A stretch of 64,000 nucleotides of DNA from Thermococcus sp. Bubb.Bath (GTDB lineage: Archaea > Methanobacteriota_B > Thermococci > Thermococcales > Thermococcaceae), in NCBI RefSeq assembly GCF_012027595.1, contig NZ_SNUR01000001.1, positions 1 to 64,000 on the forward strand. The letters are read 5' to 3'. The notes under the pieces were generated by a model. It ran no database searches. It saw only the letters and a program-made list of their open reading frames with translations, and was not told the origin of the DNA. This document shows, piece by piece, positions 34,215 to 43,400 of the stretch. The translations under genes and the position numbers were made by a program. The first letter of the stretch is position 1. Every line of letters begins with the position of its first letter.

Positions 34215-34865
34215 TCACAGCTGGACTTTTCCAAGATATACCCCTTCCGGCAAGAATAAATTCAGTTCCTCTACTCCTCTTAGGAATGGCACCATTTTTA
34301 TTCCCTGCCGCACATCAAATCCCTCTATGTACGGGTTTATTGTTGGGAGGATAAGGAATTTTCCAGCCCTCACGAATACCTTGATCCTCTTTCCAGGGCT
34401 TCCTACGGTGTACGCGGGATGAATGTGCCCCAGATATCCCTCCCCGAACTCTACTGTGGGAAGGTTTGTGTGGCCGTGAAGGTATAGGGCACCATCGAGG
34501 ATCAGATAATCGAGAACGCTGATGTTTGGGAATGGGGATGCCGCTTCCTCTATCCTACCGTCGTGGTTGCCCTTGGTGATTACAACGTTAATCCCCTTGA
34601 GGCTGGAGAAGAACTCCATTAATATCGTCTTCACGGCAAAACTGAGCCCGATTGGCTCCTTAATGTCCCCTAGAATGATGAGAAGGTCTGGGTCTTTTTC
34701 CTGGATGAACGATGCAAGTTTCTCCTCAAAATGTGTGCGGAGCCTGAGTCCGCGCGAGAATTCAAAACCTACATGAGGATCGGAGATAACGAGCGTCTTG
34801 CCGAGGGAAGTGTGAAAAATGAGGGACAGGCGCTCGAACTCGCGCCGTATCCACTCTGACTCCAT
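34215..34865 (-). CDS. calcineurin-like metallophosphoesterase
   Basis: Dinuclear-metal phosphoesterase of 216 residues of the COG1407 type. All metal motifs are visible: SDPHVG (D-x-H, near residue 29), ILGDIKE (GD), KGNHDG (GNHD), LHGHTN and GHIHP (GH and GHxH). The substrate is not known. ATG 34865 follows GGTGGGCAATAC. It lies 21 bp downstream of the eL41 gene on the same strand, so the two may be cotranscribed. Confidence 0.85.
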   Translation of the reverse strand: MESEWIRREFERLSLIFHTSLGKTLVISDPHVGFEFSRGLRLRTHFEEKLASFIQEKDPDLLIILGDIKEPIGLSFAVKTILMEFFSSLKGINVVITKGNHDGRIEEAASPFPNISVLDYLILDGALYLHGHTNLPTVEFGEGYLGHIHPAYTVGSPGKRIKVFVRAGKFLILPTINPYIEGFDVRQGIKMVPFLRGVEELNLFLPEGVYLGKVQL

Positions 34866-34886
34866 GTATTGCCCACCGGGGTGCTA

Positions 34887-35000
34887 TTAGATGAGACCGC
34901 GCTCCTTTCTGCGCTGCCTCTTGAGCCTGCGGACCCTCTTCTTTATCCACTTCCACCTCATCCTGCCCTTCTTCTTCCACTTCCTCGGTCTCCTCTTCAT
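34887..35000 (-). CDS. rpl41e: ribosomal protein eL41
   Basis: Tiny 37-residue, extremely basic helix, the smallest ribosomal protein, found in archaeal and eukaryotic large or bridging positions. It reads [20 protein letters not shown] and continues with Arg/Lys to ...KERGLI. It is well below the length usually called by gene finders. ATG 35000 is preceded by GGAGGTGA at normal spacing, and an AGCTTAAAAA TATA box sits at 35041-35050. Confidence 0.93.
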   Translation of the reverse strand: MKRRPRKWKKKGRMRWKWIKKRVRRLKRQRRKERGLI

Positions 35001-35365
35001 GAGCGTCACCTCCACTTTCCAGCCACACTTTCCCAGCGCCTTTTTAAGCTTTTTCCTTCTAGGCTTTTGGGATATTTCCCAGAATGCAAAAACCCTCCCC
35101 CCGTTGCGCGGGAGCCAGAAACTGCCGTGAGATGGCTCTAAAAACTTATTTTACATCACTGGTTTTAATGCTTCCTTCTTTGATATACTCCTTTTTAAAC
35201 AGATAAAACGTTAAATGCGTTATCTTGGCTAGTTCATTGTTATAATATGGCGTATTTTCCCGGTAGGTATACCTAAACAGGACTTTAAAATTCTGAAAAA
35301 TTTTAGCTCTCAAAACGGCAATGCTTATTTACCTTTTGTGACAGAATGAGATACAGGTGAGCAAT
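35001..35365. other. intergenic region between eL41 and nitrilase genes
   Basis: About 365 bp without a gene. It holds the minus-strand eL41 TATA (35041-35050), a hairpin GAGCCA-15 nt-TGGCTC (35112-35138) with unknown role, and a TATA-like GCTTATTTACC (35323-35333) that would serve the plus-strand nitrilase gene. The rest is A/T-rich with no clear structure. Confidence 0.5.
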
Positions 35366-36157
35366 GTGGTTAAAGTTGCGTTCGGGCAGATGAACCCGGT
35401 GTTGCTCAGTCCTGGGGATAATCTCTCAAAGGCGGAGGCTCTTGTAGAAAGGGCCGCCTCAGAAGGGGCCAAGCTCATCGTTCTCCCTGAACTCTTTGAT
35501 ACGGGATATAATTTTGAAAGCAAAGAGGAGGTCGAGAGCGTCGCCCAGCCGATTCCCGACGGAAAGATCACCCGGTTTCTCATACGTACTGCCAGGAAAC
35601 ATGGGATTTTCATAGTGGCAGGAACCGCCGAGAGAGACAGCCTGGGCAGGCTATACAACTCTGCCGTCGTCGTTGGGCCCATGGGTTACATTGGAAAATA
35701 CCGCAAAATCCACCTCTTTGCCCGTGAGAAGGAGTTCTTCGAGCCGGGCAACCTCGGATTTCAGGTTTTCAACATTGGCTTCGCGAGGATAGGGGTTATG
35801 ATATGCTTCGACTGGTTCTTCCCCGAGGGCGCGAGAACCCTGGCACTCAAGGGGGCGGAGATCATAGCCCACCCCGCCAACCTCGTCATGCCCTACGCCC
35901 CAAGGGCGATGCCGATAAGGGCCCTGGAAAACAGAGTCTACACGATAACAGCGGACCGTGTTGGGGTTGAGAGAGGGCTCCGCTTTATTGGAAGGAGCCA
36001 GATAAACTCCCCCCTCGCGGAAACTCTTGTTGAGGGGAGTGAAGATGGAGAGGAAGTTGGAATAGCTGAGATAGACATCTCCCTTGCACGGAGCAAACAG
36101 CTCAACGACTACAACGACATCTTCCGGGACAGGAAGCCCCAGTACTACGCCCGCTAG
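35366..36157 (+). CDS. nitrilase-superfamily carbon-nitrogen hydrolase
   Basis: Amide or nitrile hydrolase of 263 residues, close in sequence and length to the characterised thermoactive nitrilase of Pyrococcus abyssi (262 residues). The Glu-Lys-Cys triad is E42 (VLPELFDTG), K114 (GKYRKIH) and C147 (MICFDWFFPE). GTG 35366 is chosen because GGTGA sits five bases upstream and the protein then begins MVKVAFGQMNP, matching relatives; GTG 35357 is in frame but lacks a site. The last 4 bp overlap the convergent methyltransferase gene. Confidence 0.92.
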   Translation: MVKVAFGQMNPVLLSPGDNLSKAEALVERAASEGAKLIVLPELFDTGYNFESKEEVESVAQPIPDGKITRFLIRTARKHGIFIVAGTAERDSLGRLYNSAVVVGPMGYIGKYRKIHLFAREKEFFEPGNLGFQVFNIGFARIGVMICFDWFFPEGARTLALKGAEIIAHPANLVMPYAPRAMPIRALENRVYTITADRVGVERGLRFIGRSQINSPLAETLVEGSEDGEEVGIAEIDISLARSKQLNDYNDIFRDRKPQYYAR

Positions 36158-36930
36158 CGCCTTGGATGCCCGAAGTAGATAACGTCGCTGACTCCAACGA
36201 CGCCGTGCTCCCTTCTCGTTATCACCCTCGCCTCCTCGAAGAGTATCTTCCCCATTCCAGCCAGTCCAGCTAGGTCCCAGTACCTAGTGTCAACTTCCCC
36301 CATCTTCTCCCAACCTGGTAGTTTGTAGTACCCCCTCCGGATAGTGCCTCTGAGGGGGTTGTATCCCTCGTCAAGAGATACTATGGTGCAGTCATCTCCC
36401 TTTGCTTCTGGCACTATCTCCCGGTAGTTCCTCCCATAGAAGAATGCCCCAAAGCGGTCTGTTTCCTCAAGCATGAAGACGCCGGTAGGGATGAGGACTT
36501 CCGCAACGTTCCTGAAGAGGTCCGCCGCCTGGTAGGGGTCGAAGTGCGGCATAGTGTTTCCCCAGAGCAGGACGACATCAAACTCGCCGAGTTTTTTGAG
36601 ATCGTCAAGGCAGTCCATTACGGCACCGTAGACTTCTCTCTCGTCCTCAAGCCAGGAATCAACTTTTAAGAGGTCGTCTTTTCTCTTGTCCACGATGGTC
36701 AGGGAGCCCTCAACGTTCCACTCGCGGAGGGTTTCAAGCAGAGCCGCGCCAGCTATCCCAGTTCCTGCGCAGAGGTCTAGAATCTTAAGCTTTCTCCCCT
36801 CGGGGAGAAGGGCCTCCTTTATCGCCCAGTTAAAGAAAGCCCTGAGGGAAAGGTACCTCCTCTGAGCCACTTCATTTTCAGGATCCATATTTCTCCTCCA
36901 GAGGTGAGAGTAAAGCTCATCCAGCGACAT
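36154..36930 (-). CDS. SAM-dependent methyltransferase
   Basis: Class I methyltransferase of 258 residues. Motif I is KILDLCAGTGIAGAALLE (near residue 47), followed by an acidic end of strand 2 (IVDKRKDD) and a motif IV region FDVVLLWGNTMPH. The substrate is unknown. It begins 48 bp downstream of the MFS gene on the same strand and may share its transcript. The ribosome site is weak (GGGGAAGAAC). Confidence 0.8.
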   Translation of the reverse strand: MSLDELYSHLWRRNMDPENEVAQRRYLSLRAFFNWAIKEALLPEGRKLKILDLCAGTGIAGAALLETLREWNVEGSLTIVDKRKDDLLKVDSWLEDEREVYGAVMDCLDDLKKLGEFDVVLLWGNTMPHFDPYQAADLFRNVAEVLIPTGVFMLEETDRFGAFFYGRNYREIVPEAKGDDCTIVSLDEGYNPLRGTIRRGYYKLPGWEKMGEVDTRYWDLAGLAGMGKILFEEARVITRREHGVVGVSDVIYFGHPRR

Positions 36931-36978
36931 GTTCTTCCCCCGGAGAAAGGGAGGAACACAAATTTAAGAAGTTAGTGC

Positions 36979-38226
36979 TCATTGGGGGAGCTTTAGTGCC
37001 ATAATAAAGGCAATACCCAGGGGCACAGTTGTGCTAATAAAATTAAGCTGGAAGCTTATTCCTGAGAGGTAGCCACCTATGAGCGGTCCAACTACCCAGC
37101 CAAGGCTCATCATCGCGTTGAGAAGCCCCATACCCTGAGCTCTCTCCGAGACACTAACTTTCTCCGCCACGTAGGCGGAGGTTGAGTTTATTGTCATCAC
37201 CCACTTAAGGCCGGAGAGGAATGCAACGCCGAAGAGCAGCCAGATGTTCCTCACTATGCCGTAGAGGAGGAACGCTACAATGTATCCGGCTATGGCTATT
37301 AAGTAGAAGCGTCTCGCTCCGTGCCTGTCGATGAGCTTCCCAATGAAGTAGCCCGTCAAAGCGGCAGCGAGGCTCTCTATTCCGAATATCACTCCAACGC
37401 TCCATCCCCCAAACGTCTGGCTTAGATATACGGAAACAACCGAGTAGAACTGTCCGCTGGCCACCATAACGAGGAAGACGGTTAGATAAAACAGCCCCAA
37501 GTCCCTTCTCCTGAGGAGCGTCATGAACGCTGAGCCCTTAACCGTCGTCCTCCAGCCTTCCCTTCCCTCCTGTACGAGTATCATGCCGCGCAGGGAGCGC
37601 CTGCCGAGGGGCCTCTCGCGGATGAAGAGGGATAAACCAACAGAGAAGAAGAGGATTCCACCGGATATAACGAAGAGCTTTTTGACGCCGACGTATCCAA
37701 CTATTGCCGAGCCAAGGAAGTTACCGAGCATGTAGCCGGCGTTCTCAACCGAGTTAAAGAGGCCGAATATGGAGCCTGTTTTGGTTGATAACTCAGATAT
37801 GAGTGCAGAATGGGCTGGGGTCAGTGCCGAGCCGAAGACCCCCTGGAGGGTTCTAAGAATGAGAACCTGGCTAGGTGTGGCAGCGAGGGCCATTGTGGCG
37901 TAGAACAGCCCGAATGAAGATAATCCAAAGGCTATGAAACCCTTTCTATTTCTGCTCGTGTCTGAGAGCCAGCCGAAAGGATACTGAAATATCGTGGAGG
38001 TCAGGTTAAATACGACGCTCAGAAGGCCGACGGTGAACATACTTGCTCCAAGGAGCCGCATGTAGACGCTTAAGTAGGGAAAGGCCATGCCGAAGGCCAT
38101 GTTGGCAAAGAACATCGCAACTAAGAAGACGAGCGTGTTCCTCCGCTTAACCCTAAGCTTTTTTAGTTTGAGCGTCCTCTCGCGCTTTCCCTGTGTTACC
38201 ACTCGATCTCTCTTCCCCAGGGGCAT
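36979..38226 (-). CDS. MFS transporter
   Basis: Major facilitator of 415 residues with about 12 helices. It has the loop 2-3 motif GWLSDTSRNRKG, a typical GxLxDxxGRR variant, and a matching second half (FIGKLIDRHGARR). The first 25 residues are strongly basic and cytosolic. The cargo (drug, sugar or other) cannot be told. TATA-like TTTATAAA lies just upstream at about 38249-38256. Likely cotranscribed with the methyltransferase gene. Confidence 0.85.
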   Translation of the reverse strand: MPLGKRDRVVTQGKRERTLKLKKLRVKRRNTLVFLVAMFFANMAFGMAFPYLSVYMRLLGASMFTVGLLSVVFNLTSTIFQYPFGWLSDTSRNRKGFIAFGLSSFGLFYATMALAATPSQVLILRTLQGVFGSALTPAHSALISELSTKTGSIFGLFNSVENAGYMLGNFLGSAIVGYVGVKKLFVISGGILFFSVGLSLFIRERPLGRRSLRGMILVQEGREGWRTTVKGSAFMTLLRRRDLGLFYLTVFLVMVASGQFYSVVSVYLSQTFGGWSVGVIFGIESLAAALTGYFIGKLIDRHGARRFYLIAIAGYIVAFLLYGIVRNIWLLFGVAFLSGLKWVMTINSTSAYVAEKVSVSERAQGMGLLNAMMSLGWVVGPLIGGYLSGISFQLNFISTTVPLGIAFIMALKLPQ

Positions 38227-38292
38227 GTTGGGGGGCTATATTAAGGGATTTATAAAATTTCTGTCGAAATGGTGAGAAAAGGATTGAAAAGG

Positions 38293-39636
38293 TTATTGGT
38301 ATATTTTCCTCAGGGCGTCCTCCGCCGCTTTTATGGTTGCGGGGGCAGTTGGTGCAGGCGTTAGGAGCGGATGCGTGCCTATTTGGAGGTTGATATACTT
38401 GGCGGCGGTGTAATCGCTCTCTATGGCAAATCCGATGAGGTTTATCATCTCACCGACGGTGTCTCCTCCAGCCAACTGACCACCCAGGAAAAAGCCTCCC
38501 TGCTTCGTGAAGATCAACTTCGCCGAGACCTCGCTTGTCTCAGGAAGTGATGCCGGATGCTTGTCCGGCACGTCGCTCCTGCCCACCACATATTCAAACC
38601 CTTCCGCCCTTGCACTCCTTTCGATAAGCCCTGCAGCTCCGAGGGAAAGGTTCCCTACCTTGGTGGCGAATATGCCGAGGGTTCCTTTAAACTGCTTGAA
38701 GGCTCTTATTTTGTATAGGTTCGCCCCCGCTATTCTAGCCTCGGCAGTGGCCACCGATGCTAGGAGGGTGAGTTTGGGCTTCCGCGTGAAGAAGTCGCGC
38801 TTCTCGGCGCAGTCGCCGACCGCAAAAACGTCCGGATGGGAGGTTCTCATATACTCGTCTACTTCGATCCCGTATCTGCTGACCTTCAGTCCCATCCTCT
38901 CGGCGAGCTCCGTGTTGGGCCTAACCCCCGCGGCCACTATCACGAGGTCAGCGTTCAGATTTTTGCCGTTGGAGAGGCGGACCCCTTCCACGGATTTTCC
39001 GCCGGTTATCCCCTTCACCTGGCTGTTCGTGTAGACGTCAACGCCCACCCTCCTGAGTTCGGCTTCGGCCATCTCGCAAAACTCGTCGTCGAAGGAAGCA
39101 TAGAGCACGTTAGGGAGCATCTCTACTATCGAAACGTTTTTACCCAGCTTTCTGAGTTCATCGGCGAACTCCACGCCTATGAAGCCACCACCGATTATCA
39201 CGATATCTTGACTCTCCTTGATTCGCTCCCTCATCGTTGACAGATACCTAAAATCTTTCTTTACTTGAAACACGTTCTCTTTGTCAGCCCCTTTTATCGG
39301 CGGTACCACTGGTCTGGAACCCGTGGCCAGGATGAGCTTTTCAAAGGCAAGTTCCTCGCCACCCCGGGTTTTTGCAATCTTCGGCCCCAGGTCAACTGAG
39401 GTTATCTCATCAATCACCAAATTTATCCCGCTCTTTTTGAGAATGTCATTGGAAATAACGTCCTTTTCCACGCTCTCCAGTGTTCCGAATATGTATGGTA
39501 TGCCGCAGGGAACGAGGGTTTTCTCTTCCTTCCGCACTATCGTAACGTCTTTATCGGGATAATTGCTCTTTGCGGTCAGTGCGGCCACTATTCCGGCCGC
39601 GCCTCCTCCGATTATCAAAACATTCGTTTTTATCAT
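38293..39636 (-). CDS. FAD-dependent CoA-disulfide-reductase-like oxidoreductase
   Basis: Flavoprotein of 447 residues of the CoA-disulfide reductase / NADH oxidase / NAD(P)H sulfur oxidoreductase group. The FAD motif is GGGAAG (near residue 9), the redox cysteine lies in VPCGIPY (near 43), the NAD motif is GGGFIGVEFADEL, and FAVGDCAE closes the FAD site, followed by a dimerisation domain. Relatives in Thermococcales reduce CoA disulfide, sulfur or oxygen; which applies is not clear. ATG 39636 follows GGAGGGAGAGGA; the open frame upstream is not part of the gene. It is 46 bp downstream of the pdh operon. Confidence 0.85.
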   Translation of the reverse strand: MIKTNVLIIGGGAAGIVAALTAKSNYPDKDVTIVRKEEKTLVPCGIPYIFGTLESVEKDVISNDILKKSGINLVIDEITSVDLGPKIAKTRGGEELAFEKLILATGSRPVVPPIKGADKENVFQVKKDFRYLSTMRERIKESQDIVIIGGGFIGVEFADELRKLGKNVSIVEMLPNVLYASFDDEFCEMAEAELRRVGVDVYTNSQVKGITGGKSVEGVRLSNGKNLNADLVIVAAGVRPNTELAERMGLKVSRYGIEVDEYMRTSHPDVFAVGDCAEKRDFFTRKPKLTLLASVATAEARIAGANLYKIRAFKQFKGTLGIFATKVGNLSLGAAGLIERSARAEGFEYVVGRSDVPDKHPASLPETSEVSAKLIFTKQGGFFLGGQLAGGDTVGEMINLIGFAIESDYTAAKYINLQIGTHPLLTPAPTAPATIKAAEDALRKIYQ

Positions 39637-39682
39637 TGTCCTCTCCCTCCAGAGCAATAAAAAACATGAAGAAAAGAAAGGG

Positions 39683-40840
39683 TCATCCCATCTGGATGGC
39701 CTTTCCGCGGAGTTCGCCGCGCTCGAAGCGGTAGGGGTCATAGAAGTCGAGGGGCTTGTTCGTCTTCCCGTCCACGATAAGCTCTGCGAGGGCCTCTCCC
39801 ACGACTGGGGCGAGCATGAAGCCGTGTCCGCTGAAGCCCGCCGCGATGTAGAACTCGTCTATCTCGTTTATCCTACCAATTGTTGCGTTTCCGTCGGGCG
39901 TTTCGGCGTAGAACCCGCCCCATATCCTGATGACGTTCACATACTTGAGCGCGGGAATTATCCGGGCGAAGCGGTAGCTGACACCGCGAAGGAACTCGTA
40001 GGTTGGCGTTATATCGTAGGTCGGCCCGTACTTGAGGCCGTAGCCGCCGATGACACCCCCTTGGTTTGCCTCCTGCGTAAGGTAAACACCGCCGTGTTTG
40101 AAGGAGACCACCATCGGTTCTATCTGGCCAGGTTTTATTGGCTCGGTCTTAACGCCCTGATGCTTGTAGGGGTGGATGGGGATATCAACCGGAACGCCCG
40201 CCATCTCGTTTATCTTCGATGCCCAAGCGTTGGCCGCGTTTATCACCCGCCCCGTTTTTATCTCCCCTCTGTTCGTTACAACGGCCTTTATCCCCCCGTT
40301 TTCAACTTTGATACCCTTTGCCTCTGTGTACTCGTATATCTCAACACCAAGCCTTTTGGCAGCTTCCGCGTAGGCAAAGACGGCTTTAAACGGGTTCGCC
40401 TTTCCGTCGGTGTGGTTCCAAGCGGCTCCTATCACCCCATCTGTGTTTAGGAGCGGGACTATCTCCCTGGCCTCCTCTGGGGTTATTATCCTTGATGGGA
40501 CGCCAAACTTGTTCTGAAGGCGGACGTTCTTTTTAAATGACTCAAGCTCTTCCTCGTCGTAGAGCAGGAAGAGGTAGCCGCTCTGCGTGAACTCGACGTC
40601 GTGTCCCAGCTCCTCCTTCAGGCCTTCCCAGATTTCGACGGAGCGCTTCATCATCCTGATGTTAGCTTCGTCGCCGAACTGCTGCCTTATTCCGGTTCCG
40701 CAGCGGAAGGTTGAGCCGTTGCCGAGATAGCCCTTTTCAAGAACCACCACGTCACTTTCGCTGAGCTTGGCGAGGTTGTATGCTATGCTGAGGCCTATTA
40801 TACCGCCGCCGATGATGACCGTCTTTGCCTCACTCTTCAT
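39683..40840 (-). CDS. pdhB: dye-linked L-proline dehydrogenase beta subunit
   Basis: FAD-containing subunit of 385 residues in the DAO/sarcosine-oxidase family, with GGGIIGLSIAYNL at the N-terminus, GNGSTFRCGTGIRQQFG near residue 45 and GFSGHGFMLAPVVGE near the C-terminus. In Thermococcus and Pyrococcus this subunit oxidises L-proline in an alpha-beta-gamma-delta complex. The gene order here, A-F-X-B, is that of the characterised complex. ATG 40840 follows GGTGATGACG and overlaps pdhX by 11 bp. Confidence 0.9.
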   Translation of the reverse strand: MKSEAKTVIIGGGIIGLSIAYNLAKLSESDVVVLEKGYLGNGSTFRCGTGIRQQFGDEANIRMMKRSVEIWEGLKEELGHDVEFTQSGYLFLLYDEEELESFKKNVRLQNKFGVPSRIITPEEAREIVPLLNTDGVIGAAWNHTDGKANPFKAVFAYAEAAKRLGVEIYEYTEAKGIKVENGGIKAVVTNRGEIKTGRVINAANAWASKINEMAGVPVDIPIHPYKHQGVKTEPIKPGQIEPMVVSFKHGGVYLTQEANQGGVIGGYGLKYGPTYDITPTYEFLRGVSYRFARIIPALKYVNVIRIWGGFYAETPDGNATIGRINEIDEFYIAAGFSGHGFMLAPVVGEALAELIVDGKTNKPLDFYDPYRFERGELRGKAIQMG

Positions 40841-41135
40841 CGTCATCACCCATCTCGCCCGCCAAAACCCCCATCATCACAGGCCTGACGGGAACGCGCG
40901 TTGCCGGAACCGGAATCTCATCGGGCTTCTTCCCGGTCTTCCTGGCGATTATCGAAATCACGAGGGGAATGCACGTCCTTCCCTGGCAGGGACCCATCCC
41001 AATCCTTGTGAGGCGCTTTATCTCCTCGATGTCGGTGATTCCCCGGTCTATCAGGTCCTCTATCTCCTTCTGCGTGACGTCGTTGCACCGGCAGATTATT
41101 ATCTTTTCCCTTGGGTCTCCTGTGTTCTCAGTCAT
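40830..41135 (-). CDS. pdhX: BFD-like [2Fe-2S] subunit of proline dehydrogenase
   Basis: Small electron carrier of 101 residues. It has the BFD-type cysteine pattern CRCNDVT near residue 14 and GMGPCQGRTC near residue 45, which binds one [2Fe-2S] cluster between the two flavin subunits. ATG 41135 overlaps the end of pdhF by 8 bp; a longer frame from 41171 lies wholly within pdhF and is rejected. The tail is acidic (GEMGDDDEE). Confidence 0.88.
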   Translation of the reverse strand: MTENTGDPREKIIICRCNDVTQKEIEDLIDRGITDIEEIKRLTRIGMGPCQGRTCIPLVISIIARKTGKKPDEIPVPATRVPVRPVMMGVLAGEMGDDDEE

Positions 41136-41649
41136 CTTCACCATCTCCCGGCACCTTAATCGACCTGACATCCCACGCCAGTTCCATAGGCACCTCCACC
41201 GTAACGACGGCGGTGTCGCCCATGCTCTTCTCGCGCGGTATTACTAGTGTGACCTTCCCTTTTCCAACGGGTTCTCCGACGCGGTTGAGGAGAATCACCT
41301 CATCACCGCGCTTTGGAACCGGGAGAAGTTCGTAGGGCATCGTTATCCTCGCTTTGTCCCCGACGTAGTGCACCATGAAGAACGCCAGTCCGGGGCACAC
41401 CTGAACGCACAGGGAGCAGCCAATGCACTTATCGTAATTGACAACGGGCCTATCGTTGGGAGTTGGCATGCTTATCGCGTTGACCGGGCAGACTTCCTTA
41501 CATGGCGTGCAGGGTATCTCCTGCGGGCATTCTGGAACGGCAACGGGCTTCATCCTCAGCCTCTCTTCACTCGGCTTGGGGGTCATCTCAAAGAGCTCGT
41601 CAACGGTGAGGTACCCCTCCCTGAGAAAGTGCGGTATTTCATTACTCAT
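41128..41649 (-). CDS. pdhF: 4Fe-4S ferredoxin subunit of proline dehydrogenase
   Basis: Ferredoxin-like subunit of 173 residues. One set of cysteines is CPQEIPCTPCKEVCP (about residues 41-55), the other CIGCSLCVQVCP (about 76-87), followed by a beta-rich C-terminal domain with basic patch. It passes electrons within the complex. Its ATG at 41649 overlaps the stop of the nested 30-codon gene in an ATGA junction. Confidence 0.88.
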   Translation of the reverse strand: MSNEIPHFLREGYLTVDELFEMTPKPSEERLRMKPVAVPECPQEIPCTPCKEVCPVNAISMPTPNDRPVVNYDKCIGCSLCVQVCPGLAFFMVHYVGDKARITMPYELLPVPKRGDEVILLNRVGEPVGKGKVTLVIPREKSMGDTAVVTVEVPMELAWDVRSIKVPGDGEDD

Positions 41650-41738
41650 ACTCCCGCCTCCACAGCCCTTTTGACAAAAGCGCTGGCGAAAAAGAGGACT
41701 CTACAGCCCATAACGTCACCGCGGGGATACAACTTCAT
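41646..41738 (-). CDS. 30-residue small protein nested in the pdh operon
   Basis: A 30-codon gene too short for routine gene calling fills the gap between pdhA and pdhF. It starts at ATG 41738 in an ATGA overlap with the pdhA stop, and its own stop overlaps the pdhF start in another ATGA. It reads MKLYPRGDVMGCRVLFFASA then FVKRAVEAGV. Overlap on both sides, with no other explanation for the 85-bp gap, suggests coupled translation. One cysteine and an amphipathic hydrophobic middle are visible. Function unknown; it might be a small subunit or assembly factor. Confidence 0.6.
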   Translation of the reverse strand: MKLYPRGDVMGCRVLFFASAFVKRAVEAGV

Positions 41739-43261
41739 ACCCTCGCCTCCCCGGCTTTCTTAAGCTCGGCACCGGCCATCGCCTTCCTTATTCCCTCGAG
41801 TATGTGTTTTCCGAAGGGTCCGGAGCGGAATTCGTCAAGGTCGCGCTGGGCTTTCCTTATTTCGTTGAGCCACTCTGAAGAAGCAACTCCGGCCTTGAGC
41901 GCCGCGGCAATGCCTGCTATCTTCCCTTCGAGCATTGCAGTGGTTGCTTCTTCTATTCCCGCGGAGTCTCCTGCGACAAAGATTCCCTGAACGGTCGTTT
42001 CCATCCTCTCATCCCTTACCGCCACGTGTCCGCTGAGCTCCCTCACGTATCTTATCTGGCAGCCCGCCTGGTGTAGGAGCTCTATGCTTGGCCTCAACCC
42101 GACGGCGAGCGCCACGACGTCAACGTCGAAGACCTTCTCCGTTCCTGGAATTGGTCTCCAGTTGTCGTCGAGCTGGGCCACCACCGCCCTCTCAACCTTT
42201 TCCTTTCCCTCTGCGCGCAGGATGGTGTGCCTCGTGAGTATCGGGACTCCCAGCCTCCTCACCTTGGCCGCATGCACGAAGTAACCCCCGACCCTTGGCA
42301 TGGCCTCGACTATCGCCTTCACCTCAACGCCGGCCTGTATGAGCTGGTATGCCAGAATCAGCCCGACGTTGCCTGCTCCGACGATTAGAACCCTGTCCGC
42401 TGGCTTTACTCCATAGGTGTTCATGAGGGTTTGTATTGCCCCCGCACCGTAGATTCCAGGTAAATCGTTGTTCTCAAAGGGAATCATCTTCTCCATCGCG
42501 CCCGTTGCCACGACGAGGCTCTTTCCCGTAAATTCTATGAGCTCCTTGTTCTTCCTGATGGCAGTTACGAGCTTTTTATCCCCCTCCTGGAAGATTCCAA
42601 CGGCGGAGGTTTCCGTGAAAACCTGTATTCTCTCCCTCTTTTTCACTTCCTCCGTGAGAATGCGGGCTATCTCAACGCCCCTGACACCTGCGAACTGCTC
42701 CCGCTTTCCAAAGAACTTGTGGGTCTGCTTGACGAGCTGACCGCCGAGCATGGGCTGTTCGTCGATTAGGATTACATTTGCTCCGGCGTCAGCTGCGTGG
42801 ATTGCTGCCATCAGGCCGGCAGGTCCGCCGCCGATTATGACGACATCGGCCTCGTATCTGGGTGCATCCTTCCACTCCGGCGGCTTTGCGGTTCTTGGGA
42901 GCTCTTCCTTGCCATTTTGGGTCTCTACCCTCATGCCGTCCTCAACGAGGGTTATGCACGAGCGGACGTTTGGGATGCCGTTTACCTTGACCAGACACGA
43001 GGAGCACTTTCCTATTGCACAGAACAGGCCCCTTGGTCTGTGCTTCTCGCCGCTGTAGCTGAGAACCCTTATTCCAGCAGCGTGCAGGGCCATCGCTATC
43101 GTTTCCCCTTCGTAGGCCTCTATTGGCTTTCCGTCAAAATATATCGTTACCTTTCTGCCCCTTCTTTCATTGAAGCTCAGAATGGGATGTTCTTTAAGGC
43201 GTGCATCCCCCGGATGGGGTTTCCCCGAAGAATCCCCTTCCGTAGGCCTAGGCCCTTCCAT
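41735..43261 (-). CDS. pdhA: dye-linked L-proline dehydrogenase alpha subunit
   Basis: Flavoprotein of 508 residues related to sarcosine oxidase alpha and opine/hydrogen-cyanide synthase subunits. An N-terminal plant-ferredoxin-like domain (to about 125) holds cysteines in FCAIGKCSSC and a later SCITL. Then comes the FAD motif GGGPAGLMAA (near 142), the NAD(P)-type motif GAGNVGL (near 293) and GIFVAGDSAG. In the complex this part carries NADH- or dye-linked electron transfer. ATG 43261 follows GAGGTGATAAC; a TATA box lies at 43308-43317. Confidence 0.9.
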   Translation of the reverse strand: MEGPRPTEGDSSGKPHPGDARLKEHPILSFNERRGRKVTIYFDGKPIEAYEGETIAMALHAAGIRVLSYSGEKHRPRGLFCAIGKCSSCLVKVNGIPNVRSCITLVEDGMRVETQNGKEELPRTAKPPEWKDAPRYEADVVIIGGGPAGLMAAIHAADAGANVILIDEQPMLGGQLVKQTHKFFGKREQFAGVRGVEIARILTEEVKKRERIQVFTETSAVGIFQEGDKKLVTAIRKNKELIEFTGKSLVVATGAMEKMIPFENNDLPGIYGAGAIQTLMNTYGVKPADRVLIVGAGNVGLILAYQLIQAGVEVKAIVEAMPRVGGYFVHAAKVRRLGVPILTRHTILRAEGKEKVERAVVAQLDDNWRPIPGTEKVFDVDVVALAVGLRPSIELLHQAGCQIRYVRELSGHVAVRDERMETTVQGIFVAGDSAGIEEATTAMLEGKIAGIAAALKAGVASSEWLNEIRKAQRDLDEFRSGPFGKHILEGIRKAMAGAELKKAGEARV

Positions 43262-43307
43262 GTTATCACCTCGAAGACATTAAGAGCGCTCATAGATGGC
43301 CCTCGAT

Positions 43308-43317
43308 GTTTATAAAC
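43308..43317 (-). promoter_or_regulatory. TATA box of pdh operon
   Basis: GTTTATAAAC lies about 47-56 bp upstream of the pdhA start, predicting a leader of about 20 nt. The element is itself palindromic. Confidence 0.6.
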
Positions 43318-43400
43318 GTTAAGATGCACATCAACAGAGAAAATTAATATGTAAAAATATTTATGTGCCCCTTATTTAGAAAGAACCCGGCATTCTGCCG

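Noticed and set aside
38293-39741. Longer 482-codon reading of the flavoprotein from 39741
   Set aside because: The first 35 residues overlap the end of pdhB in antiparallel-like composition and precede a strong ribosome site at the MIKTNVLIIGGG start.
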